A DNA stretch of 5,141 bases from Campylobacteraceae bacterium. Lineage in GTDB: Bacteria > Campylobacterota > Campylobacteria > Campylobacterales > Sulfurovaceae. How positions within the stretch are numbered: position 1 is the stretch's first letter; each line of letters starts with the position of its first letter. The notes under the pieces are model-generated. The model was not told where the DNA came from and did not search any database. It saw nothing but the letters and a program-made list of their open reading frames with translations. The DNA is taken from the NCBI GenBank assembly GCA_027023325.1, contig JALVVQ010000008.1, forward strand, positions 1 to 5,141, in the 5' to 3' direction. Shown here piece after piece: positions 1 to 5,141 of this stretch. The position numbers and the translations under genes were made by a program.

Positions 1-1
1 A

Positions 2-676
2 AAATATAAAGTTTCACAAATTGTAGTCTCTGACCGATTTTTGGACGGGAAAATTGTAGAAGTAGCCAATCGAGACCCGCGGGCATCTAAAATCAAGGGC
101 AGGCTCAAAAGGTTTAGGGCCGTTAATGAAACGATGCGCATCAATAATGAGAAGCGCATCCACAGACTGGCACACAAGCTGACACCCCCTGTGCTCAAAC
201 ACTGGAAGGTGCAGCGTTTCTATCCTCTCAAGAGTGCAAAGCTTGTGGCGGATTTTGGGGATGAAAGGCATTATTTCTACAAGGATAAGAGCAGAGAAAT
301 ATCCAGATCCTATCATGTCGGTTATGATTTTGCCAGCACAAGACATGCGCCGATTGTCAGTTCAAATGCAGGGACGGTGGTCTATGCCTCTCGCAATGGC
401 ATCTATGGCAATATGCCAATGATTGATCATGGTTTTGGGCTCTATACCCTATACGGTCACTGTTCTAAAATACTGGTCGAAGAGGGAGAAGAGGTAGCAG
501 CAGGCCAGACGATTGCCAGAACCGGTACAACGGGATTGGCACTGGGTGACCATCTGCACTTTGGTGTACTTATCCAGGGTGTTGAGGTGTGGCCCATGGA
601 CTGGATGAAGGGAAATTGGATCAAAAAGAATATTGACAAGGTATTTCAAAAAGCAGATAAAATGATAGGGCAATAG
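2..676 (+). CDS. M23-family zinc metallopeptidase (LytM type), 5' end missing
   Basis: This is the C-terminal 224 residues of a peptidoglycan endopeptidase of the M23/LytM family. Such enzymes cut peptide cross-links in the periplasm and often shape the cell in Campylobacterota. The frame is open to the left edge. A TTG at 41 could be read as a start, but in-frame coding continues upstream (KYKVSQIVVSDRF...), so the real start and any signal peptide lie outside the window. All metal and catalytic residues are visible: the HxGxD motif HVGYD (His at 314-316, Asp at 326-328), the YGH histidine (458-460) and the HLH pair (551-559) in GDHLHFG. About 75 residues of charged sequence precede the catalytic domain and probably belong to the regulatory N-terminal part seen in larger M23 proteins. 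lpxC follows after 3 bp, so the two genes are probably co-transcribed. The family call is firm. Which Csd/Pgp-type paralogue this is cannot be decided here. Confidence 0.93.
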   Translation, partial: KYKVSQIVVSDRFLDGKIVEVANRDPRASKIKGRLKRFRAVNETMRINNEKRIHRLAHKLTPPVLKHWKVQRFYPLKSAKLVADFGDERHYFYKDKSREISRSYHVGYDFASTRHAPIVSSNAGTVVYASRNGIYGNMPMIDHGFGLYTLYGHCSKILVEEGEEVAAGQTIARTGTTGLALGDHLHFGVLIQGVEVWPMDWMKGNWIKKNIDKVFQKADKMIGQ

Positions 677-679
677 CGC

Positions 680-1564
680 ATGCTGCAAAGAACCATTGCC
701 AAAGCGGTAGAGGCAACAGGAATCGGTATACATAAAGGCAGACCCATCAGAATGATGCTGGAGCCAACTGGTGTAGACAAAGGTATCTCCTTTTATCATG
801 CCAAAAAAGAGATAGAGATACCACTTTCGGTAGGCAATGTAGTGAATACTGCTATGGCAACAGTCATTGGTAGATCGCAGGCGTATATCTCTACCATAGA
901 GCATTTTCTCTCAGTACTGTACGCGTATGGTATTGACAATATCCGTATCTCTGTGGATGGAGATGAGATACCGGTGATGGATGGTAGTGCGATCTCTTTT
1001 TGTCTACTTTTAGATGAAGCGGGTGTGCGTATGCAGCAGCAACCCAAAAGAGTTTTGAAGATAAAAAAAACTGTTGAGGTGCATGATGGTAAAAAGTTTG
1101 CTAGACTTGAACCTTCAGTGGAGAGTAGTTTTCAGTTTCGTATTGCATTCCCTCATCCTGTGATTCAAGAGCAGTCCCATCTGTATCATTTTGGGAAAAG
1201 AAGTTTTGTTGAAGAGATTGCACGAGCGCGCACATTTGGATTTGCCAAAGATATACAGAGTCTGCAAAGTAGAAATCTTGCACTGGGAGCAAGCTTGCAA
1301 AATGCTATAGGGCTGGACAGCAGAAGGGTACTCAACAAAGAAGGGCTGCGTTTTGAAAATGAGTTTGCTCGCCATAAGATTTTGGATGCTATGGGGGATA
1401 TGATGGTAACAGGATACCATATTGTAGGGAAATATGTTGCGTTTGCCAGTAGCCATCAACTTAATCATGCATTGACAAAAGAGATATTTTCTCAGTCTGG
1501 TAACTATGAAATTATGCCGATTCATGCATTGGAGGACGCTTGCTATGAATCCCATTTCGCCTAA
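680..1564 (+). CDS. lpxC: UDP-3-O-acyl-N-acetylglucosamine deacetylase LpxC
   Basis: LpxC is the cytoplasmic zinc hydrolase that removes the acetyl group from UDP-3-O-acyl-GlcNAc, the committed step of lipid A synthesis. The 294 residues match the usual length of about 300. The N-terminus MLQRTIAKAVEATGIGIHKG matches the family start, which supports the ATG at 680; a weak AGGG ribosome site lies at 667-670. Visible family landmarks are catalytic Glu74 and zinc ligand His75 in STIEHFLSVLYAYGIDN, GDEIPVMDGSA at 94-104, ARARTFGF at 181-188, and GLRFENEFARHKILDAMGD, which holds zinc ligands His232 and Asp236 plus Lys233. His259 (ASSHQLNHAL) sits where the catalytic histidine is expected. All key residues are present and the reading frame is intact. 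Its presence shows a Gram-negative, lipopolysaccharide- or lipooligosaccharide-making cell. The 3' end overlaps the next gene by 20 bp. Confidence 0.98.
   Translation: MLQRTIAKAVEATGIGIHKGRPIRMMLEPTGVDKGISFYHAKKEIEIPLSVGNVVNTAMATVIGRSQAYISTIEHFLSVLYAYGIDNIRISVDGDEIPVMDGSAISFCLLLDEAGVRMQQQPKRVLKIKKTVEVHDGKKFARLEPSVESSFQFRIAFPHPVIQEQSHLYHFGKRSFVEEIARARTFGFAKDIQSLQSRNLALGASLQNAIGLDSRRVLNKEGLRFENEFARHKILDAMGDMMVTGYHIVGKYVAFASSHQLNHALTKEIFSQSGNYEIMPIHALEDACYESHFA
1531..1535 (+). promoter_or_regulatory. Ribosome binding site of the tsaB-like gene, inside lpxC
   Basis: A perfect GGAGG lies nine bases before the ATG at 1545. It is inside the last codons of lpxC and decides the start of the next gene in favour of 1545 over the in-frame ATG at 1506. 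Confidence 0.8.
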
Positions 1565-2012
1565 GTATACGATACTTCTCAACACCATTGCTGTGCCTTT
1601 GCAATTGGGTCTCTACAAGGAGGGCGCAAAAATTTCTGCATTAAGCCTAGAAGGACAGACCTCTGAAGTACTGCTGCAGGCGGTAGAAAAGTGGCTGGAT
1701 AGCTACGCGATAGAGAAGTGTATTTATGTGAATGGACCGGGAAGTTATATGGCCATCAAGCTTACCTATCTTATGCTTCGTACCCTAGAAATGGTCAAAG
1801 ACATTCCCTTTTTTGGTATCAGTGCTTTTGGGCTCAATGGCGGCAAACCAGTCAAAGCGATGGGCAATCTCTATTTCACCAAGGAAAAAGAGACTATAAT
1901 GACGAAAAAGTTTGACGAAAAAGTCAAGCAGGAGTTTTGGCTGCCCGATGATTTGAGTGCACTCTCCTTCGAAGAAGAGAATATGCCACACTATATACTT
2001 CCTGCTGTGTAA
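1545..2012 (+). CDS. tsaB: Short TsaB-like protein (probable t6A tRNA-modification partner)
   Basis: The 155-residue product resembles the N-terminal half of TsaB, the ASKHA-fold partner that joins TsaD and TsaE to place threonylcarbamoyl on A37 of ANN-decoding tRNAs. Residues 9-24 (TILLNTIAVPLQLGLY) align with the first beta hairpin of the family (E. coli ILAIDTATEACSVALW), and NGPGSYMAIKLTY (63-75) with the hallmark GRGPGSFTGVRIG. FFGISAFGLN (89-98) fits the following GVSTL strand. The protein is much shorter than the ~230 residues of E. coli TsaB: the C-terminal half is reduced to a charged tail of about 45 residues. The first motif carries Asn where Asp is usual, though TsaB itself is not the catalytic subunit. 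The ATG at 1545 is chosen because it has a GGAGG at the right spacing and because the family match begins just after it; an in-frame ATG at 1506 would add 13 unrelated residues. The gene overlaps lpxC by 20 bp, suggesting translational coupling. The family call is fairly secure; full TsaB function is inference. Confidence 0.72.
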   Translation: MNPISPKYTILLNTIAVPLQLGLYKEGAKISALSLEGQTSEVLLQAVEKWLDSYAIEKCIYVNGPGSYMAIKLTYLMLRTLEMVKDIPFFGISAFGLNGGKPVKAMGNLYFTKEKETIMTKKFDEKVKQEFWLPDDLSALSFEEENMPHYILPAV

Positions 2013-2015
2013 AGG
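2012..2015 (+). promoter_or_regulatory. Ribosome binding site of thrB
   Basis: AAGG overlaps the stop codon of the tsaB-like gene and lies six bases before the GTG at 2022. This supports GTG as the thrB start. The ATG at 2020 is in another frame and stops after three codons. Confidence 0.55.
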
Positions 2016-2021
2016 TTTGAT

Positions 2022-2903
2022 GTGCAAATAACAGTTCCCGCAACAAGTGCCAACCTCGGTCCAGGTTTTGACACCTTGGGTCTGGCATTGGATCTTAGAA
2101 ATGAGATTATTATCAAGCCCTCTCGATTTTTGAGTATCTCTACCCAGGGTGAAGGAGCAGAGAGCCCGAAGATTAGGAAAAATAGTCTTTTCCTCAGTGT
2201 TTTCAATAAGCACTATAGAAAATTGAGTGGCAAGCACAATACCTTCCGTTTTGAGTTTGTCAATAGAATTCCTATCTCACGAGGGATGGGAAGCTCTTCG
2301 GCAGTGATCGTAGCAGCCATTACTGCCGCCTATGCGGCCTCTCAGACAAAGTACAATAAAAGAACCATTTTGAATCTTGCCTTGAGACATGAGCCACATC
2401 CTGACAACATTACCCCTTGTGTGATGGGTGGCTTCAATGTGGCTTGTGTCGAGGGAAACCGTGTTTTTAGTAAAAAACGCCGTATGCCGGCATATCTCCG
2501 TGCGGTAATGGTCGTACCGAACAAGACAATTTCTACTTCGAGATCCAGGCATGTGCTACCCAAAAGCTATCCCAAAGAGGAGCTGGTCTATTCGCTTTCT
2601 AGGGCAGCTTATATGACGGCACTGTTCATGAGTGAGTCTTGGGATCAGCTGCGTATCGCATCTAAAGACAAGATTCATCAGGATAGGCGTATGCGGATGA
2701 TGCCAGAACTTATAGAAGTACAGAAAACAGCTTTGGAAAATGGTGCCCTGATGAGTACGCTTTCTGGCAGCGGTTCTACATTTTTCTCTCTTAGTTATGA
2801 GGATGATGCTGATGCGCTAGCAGAGGTACTTCAAAAGAAGTTCCCCCATTTTAGGGTAATAATAAAAAGCCTGGATAATCATGGAGTCATACTAAAAGGC
2901 TAG
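2022..2903 (+). CDS. thrB: Homoserine kinase ThrB (GHMP kinase family)
   Basis: ThrB phosphorylates L-homoserine with ATP to give O-phosphohomoserine, the substrate of threonine synthase, in the cytoplasm. The 293-residue length is normal for the family. The GTG start is fixed by the classic N-terminus QITVPATSANLGPGFDTLGL, which begins right at the start codon. The GHMP ATP-binding motif is PISRGMGSSSAVIVAA (84-99). EPHPDN (124-129) matches the conserved E-HPDN segment, and HQDRR (219-223) is a variant of the HQPYR-like substrate-region motif. The C-terminal motif SGSGSTFFSL (248-257) has Ser where many GHMP members have Pro (GSGPT). No frameshift or lost active residue is seen. It starts 9 bp after the tsaB-like gene, so it should be read from the same transcript. 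Other threonine genes are not in the window, so thrB is apart from a classic thrABC operon here. Confidence 0.97.
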   Translation: MQITVPATSANLGPGFDTLGLALDLRNEIIIKPSRFLSISTQGEGAESPKIRKNSLFLSVFNKHYRKLSGKHNTFRFEFVNRIPISRGMGSSSAVIVAAITAAYAASQTKYNKRTILNLALRHEPHPDNITPCVMGGFNVACVEGNRVFSKKRRMPAYLRAVMVVPNKTISTSRSRHVLPKSYPKEELVYSLSRAAYMTALFMSESWDQLRIASKDKIHQDRRMRMMPELIEVQKTALENGALMSTLSGSGSTFFSLSYEDDADALAEVLQKKFPHFRVIIKSLDNHGVILKG

Positions 2904-2930
2904 GAGGATACCCCCTCTTAAACTCTTTTA
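2901..2930 (+). terminator. Possible weak hairpin terminator after thrB
   Basis: TAGGAGG (2901-2907) can pair with CCTCTTA (2914-2920) over seven base pairs, including one G-U, around a 6-base loop. The stem includes the thrB stop codon. A short pyrimidine run CTCTTTT (2923-2929) follows, but it is separated from the stem by AA and is not a clean T tract. It could be a weak terminator or attenuator between thrB and ylxR, or it may be chance. Confidence 0.25.
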
Positions 2931-2941
2931 GGTATAATACC
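2931..2941 (+). promoter_or_regulatory. Candidate sigma70 -10 box (TATAAT) within a palindrome, before ylxR
   Basis: A perfect TATAAT lies at 2933-2938, preceded by the T-rich stretch CTCTTTTAGG. This suits Campylobacterota promoters, where the -35 box is poorly conserved. No TTGACA-like box is seen at the usual distance. The hexamer sits in the odd palindrome GGTAT-A-ATACC. A start site about 7 bases downstream would fall on the ATG of ylxR, so the message would have almost no leader. It may be a real promoter for ylxR-infB or a chance match. Confidence 0.4.
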
Positions 2942-2942
2942 G

Positions 2943-3185
2943 ATGAAAAAAAACAATCCTATACGCATGTGTATCACTTGCCGAAAAAGAGAATCCCAGA
3001 AAACATTGATGAGACTACAGTTGGTCGATAACAGTATTGTTGCATATCAAGGTTTTGGACGAAGCATCTATCTTTGCAGAGCGTGCAGTCTGAGTGAGAA
3101 GAAAGTGAACGGCATAGCAAAGCGTTTTAGGATAGAGCGCAGTGTGTTATCTACGATTTTGAAGGAGTTAGAAAAGAATGGATAA
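2943..3185 (+). CDS. ylxR: YlxR family RNA-binding protein (DUF448)
   Basis: This 80-residue basic protein belongs to the YlxR/DUF448 family. Members are small predicted RNA-binding proteins, usually encoded next to infB, with suggested roles in ribosome or RNase P related RNA metabolism; the function is not settled. The N-terminal signature is NPIRMCITCRKRESQKTLMRL (5-25), a version of the family pattern PxRxCxxCRxxxxKxxLxR. It is followed by GFGRSIYLCRACSLSEKKV (37-55), matching GRGxYxC. Two CxxC pairs are present (Cys10/13 and Cys45/48), which could bind zinc. The ATG at 2943 is preferred because starting at the next Met (residue 9) would remove the P-x-R part of the signature. Only a weak AGG at 2930-2932 precedes it. 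The 3' end overlaps infB by 8 bp. nusA, the usual upstream neighbour in many bacteria, is absent. Confidence 0.9.
   Translation: MKKNNPIRMCITCRKRESQKTLMRLQLVDNSIVAYQGFGRSIYLCRACSLSEKKVNGIAKRFRIERSVLSTILKELEKNG
3162..3167 (+). promoter_or_regulatory. Ribosome binding site of infB, inside ylxR
   Basis: AAGGAG lies ten bases before the ATG at 3178, within the last codons of ylxR. It supports that start for infB. Confidence 0.7.
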
Positions 3186-5141
3186 AGTTAAAATCCAGGA
3201 GATTGCGGCTGAAGCCGGAGTGTCCAACAACGATATGCTGGAAAAAGCAAAAAAATTAGGCTTAGATGTCAAAGTTGCAGCAAGCTCTATTAGCTTAGAC
3301 CAGGCTGCGGCACTCATGGATTATGCCATGACAGGCGCAATACCTGCTGGATTTGGAGAGACCAAAAAGGAAGCGAAAAAAGAGAGTAAAAAAGCACCTC
3401 AAAAAGAAGTAGCGACTATAGAGATCTCTCAAGAGACTCCTGAGCAACAGGAGACCGCCAAAGAGAATGTAGTGGAAACTGAGGCGCCCAAAGAAACGAA
3501 AGCAGCTAAAGAAACGAAAGCGGCTAAAAAAACAGAAGTGTCTGAAGAGGCTGAGGTTTCCGGAGAGGCAGCACCGAGCGTAAAGGCAGCAGCAGAGAAA
3601 GCGCCTCTCAAGAAGGAGAATGCGGTAGAAACTGCTTCTGTTGAGGTGAAAGAGTCTACAGAGGATGCTACCAAGTCTACAGCAAGACCAAGGCGGACAT
3701 TGGGAAGACGGGGAATCACCATCGTAAAAAAGGCAAGGCCTGCGCCAGTCAAAGCAAGCAGAAGTATTTCACTTTCAGGTTCCGGAGGGGGTCAGCCGAC
3801 ACCACCCAAAAAGAAAAAACCTAAAAGAGTAGCTGAAGCCAAAGAGACAGGTTCCAAAATGGAAATTCTAGGAGATCGAAGCCTTGGCGGATCCGTAGAA
3901 CTCTATGAAGAGGAAGAGGTGGTATTGTTGGACTTCTCTGACAAAAATATCTACGAAGAGATGAAGCGCCAAGAAGAGAAGCGAAGAGCGGAAGCAAAGA
4001 AAAGAGCTGCACAAGGTATCGGACAAAATAGACAGCAGTTTAGACCGCAAGGTAAGCGTTCTATCAGGCGCGGTGGGAAAAAGAAAAAATATATCAGAAC
4101 AGAGTCTGAAGAAAAGGTCAGTGTGATAAGTATTCCAGAAGATGTAAGAGTCTATGAGTTTGCCGAAAAAGTAGGTAAGAATGTTGGTGAAGTGGTAAAG
4201 GTACTCTTTACACTGGGCACTATGGTGACGAAAAATGACTTCCTTGACAAAGACTCTATTGAGATACTCGCCGAAGAGTTCGAAGTGGAAGTCAGGACAA
4301 TCAATCCACTGGATGCTTTGGATTATGTGGATGTCTATGACGCATCAGATGATGTCAATTCTGAGACCAGGGCACCAGTGGTGACGATCATGGGACATGT
4401 GGATCATGGTAAAACTTCATTGCTGGATAAAATCCGAACCACCAAGGTCGCAGATAAAGAAGCGGGCGGTATCACGCAGCATGTCGGTGCATACCAGGTA
4501 GAAAAGAACGGTCAGAAGATTACCTTTATTGATACTCCAGGTCACTCGGCCTTTACTGAGATGAGAGCCAGGGGTGCACAGGCGACAGATATTGCTATTG
4601 TTGTGGTCGCCGCAGATGATGGGGTCATGCCTCAGACCAAAGAGTCAATCTCTCATGCCAAAGCAGCGGGTGTCCCGATCATTATTGCCATCAACAAGAT
4701 GGACAAAGAGGCTGCCAATCCGGACAATGTGAAGTCACAACTTGCCGAGATAGATGTTCTTTCGATAGACTGGGGCGGAGAGTATGAATTCATACCAGTT
4801 TCTGCTCATTCAGGGCTGGGTATTGATGATCTGCTTGAGACGATTTTGGTACAGGCTGAAGTGATGGAGCTGACAGCAGATGCCAGCAGAAATGCCAAAG
4901 CAGTGATTGTAGAAAGTTCGCTGGAGAAAGGTTTTGGTTCTGTAGCCAATGTCATCATTAAAAATGGTACACTGCATGTCGGTGATACAGTAATCGCAGG
5001 TACGACTTTTGGTCGTATCAAGAATCTTATCTTGGATGATGGCAGCAGGGTGAAGTCGATAGGACCAAGTACGCCTGCTGCGGTAGTCGGGTTGCAAGAA
5101 GTGCCTAAAGCCGGAGAAGTCCTGATCGTAATGGATAGTGA
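3178..5141 (+). CDS. infB: Translation initiation factor IF-2, 3' end missing
   Basis: IF-2 is the GTPase that brings fMet-tRNA to the 30S subunit and helps join the 50S subunit. The visible 654 codons are uninterrupted and run off the right edge. Domains in order: a short IF2_N module (MDKVKIQEIAAEAGVSNNDM, about 1-52); a long low-complexity Lys/Glu/Ala linker (about 57-168); an Arg-rich segment with RRTLGRRGITIVKK (about 169-185); a charged helix near 258-280; a basic patch KRSIRRGGKKKKYIR (293-307); a second IF2_N module (about 314-372); and the GTPase domain. The G motifs are GHVDHGKT (406-413), GGITQHVGAY (430-439, switch I), DTPGH (452-456), NKMD (506-509) and SAHSGLG (from 542). Domain II begins near 573 and is cut off at the edge; from the family about 240 residues should follow. 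The ATG at 3178 has an AAGGAG site and the expected IF2_N start. It overlaps ylxR by 8 bp, suggesting coupled translation. Confidence 0.98.
   Translation, partial: MDKVKIQEIAAEAGVSNNDMLEKAKKLGLDVKVAASSISLDQAAALMDYAMTGAIPAGFGETKKEAKKESKKAPQKEVATIEISQETPEQQETAKENVVETEAPKETKAAKETKAAKKTEVSEEAEVSGEAAPSVKAAAEKAPLKKENAVETASVEVKESTEDATKSTARPRRTLGRRGITIVKKARPAPVKASRSISLSGSGGGQPTPPKKKKPKRVAEAKETGSKMEILGDRSLGGSVELYEEEEVVLLDFSDKNIYEEMKRQEEKRRAEAKKRAAQGIGQNRQQFRPQGKRSIRRGGKKKKYIRTESEEKVSVISIPEDVRVYEFAEKVGKNVGEVVKVLFTLGTMVTKNDFLDKDSIEILAEEFEVEVRTINPLDALDYVDVYDASDDVNSETRAPVVTIMGHVDHGKTSLLDKIRTTKVADKEAGGITQHVGAYQVEKNGQKITFIDTPGHSAFTEMRARGAQATDIAIVVVAADDGVMPQTKESISHAKAAGVPIIIAINKMDKEAANPDNVKSQLAEIDVLSIDWGGEYEFIPVSAHSGLGIDDLLETILVQAEVMELTADASRNAKAVIVESSLEKGFGSVANVIIKNGTLHVGDTVIAGTTFGRIKNLILDDGSRVKSIGPSTPAAVVGLQEVPKAGEVLIVMDS
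3490..3525 (+). repeat. 18-bp tandem repeat in the IF-2 linker
   Basis: Two copies of an 18-base unit encoding KETKAA stand head to tail (3490-3507 and 3508-3525), differing at one third-codon base (GCA/GCG). A decayed third copy beginning AAAAAAAC follows. The repeat is in frame, in the low-complexity Lys/Glu/Ala linker of infB, where length changes should be tolerated. Confidence 0.8.

Noticed and set aside
41..676. A complete 211-residue peptidase gene starting at TTG 41
   Set aside because: The same frame stays open and protein-like up to the left edge, no ribosome site precedes the TTG, and an M23 envelope enzyme should carry an N-terminal export signal. The gene is treated as 5'-truncated.
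449..904. A 151-residue minus-strand reading frame across the peptidase-lpxC junction
   Set aside because: It is antisense to two well-supported genes, has Cys/His/Tyr-rich shadow composition and no recognisable domain.
1115..1588. A 157-residue minus-strand reading frame inside lpxC
   Set aside because: It lies antisense to conserved LpxC motifs and shows no family features.
1506..2012. A longer tsaB-like product starting at ATG 1506
   Set aside because: The 13 extra residues lie fully inside lpxC and do not resemble the family. The ATG at 1545 has GGAGG at nine bases.
1785..2237. A 150-residue minus-strand reading frame across the tsaB-thrB junction
   Set aside because: It is antisense to both genes and has no domain or ribosome site that I can support.
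2931..2941. The GGTAT-A-ATACC palindrome as a repressor operator
   Set aside because: Half-sites of five bases are too short to claim an operator, and the symmetry follows largely from the TATAAT itself. It is kept only as part of the candidate promoter.
3429..3752. A 107-residue minus-strand reading frame rich in Ser, Ala, Val and Phe
   Set aside because: It is the mirror of the Lys/Glu/Ala-rich IF-2 linker. Its composition follows from the biased codons on the + strand, and it matches no family.

Overview
The window is a compact stretch of core bacterial genes, all on the + strand. In order they are: the 3' part of an M23 metallopeptidase gene, lpxC, a short tsaB-like gene, thrB, ylxR (DUF448) and the first ~654 codons of infB. 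From memory, this order matches a block kept in Campylobacterota (the Campylobacter jejuni region around lpxC, thrB and infB). Sequence details fit as well: the style of the M23 domain, a very short TsaB-like protein, and ylxR-infB not preceded by nusA. A moderate base composition (not strongly AT-rich, by eye) suggests a free-living or vent lineage such as Sulfurovum or a relative rather than Campylobacter or Helicobacter. That taxonomic placement is inference.

Layout. Positions 2-676 hold the M23 peptidase fragment, open at the left edge. lpxC (680-1564) follows after 3 bp. The tsaB-like gene (1545-2012) overlaps the lpxC end by 20 bp and has a clear GGAGG ribosome site inside lpxC. thrB (2022-2903) begins with GTG after 9 bp. 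A 39-bp gap, the only real intergenic space here, holds a small hairpin and a perfect TATAAT. Then come ylxR (2943-3185) and infB (3178 to the right edge), which overlap by 8 bp. No stretch of 300 bases lacks a gene. I see no tRNA, rRNA, CRISPR array, insertion sequence or attachment site.

Function. The first two genes build and remodel the cell envelope: peptidoglycan trimming and the committed step of lipid A synthesis. The tsaB-like gene probably supports the t6A modification of tRNA. thrB makes O-phosphohomoserine for threonine. ylxR and infB serve RNA and translation initiation. Tight spacing suggests co-transcription from the peptidase through thrB. The TATAAT before ylxR raises the possibility that ylxR-infB also has its own promoter.

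I found no convincing undescribed system. The points most worth a second look are the shortened TsaB-like protein, the 39-bp gap before ylxR, and the two CxxC pairs in YlxR.
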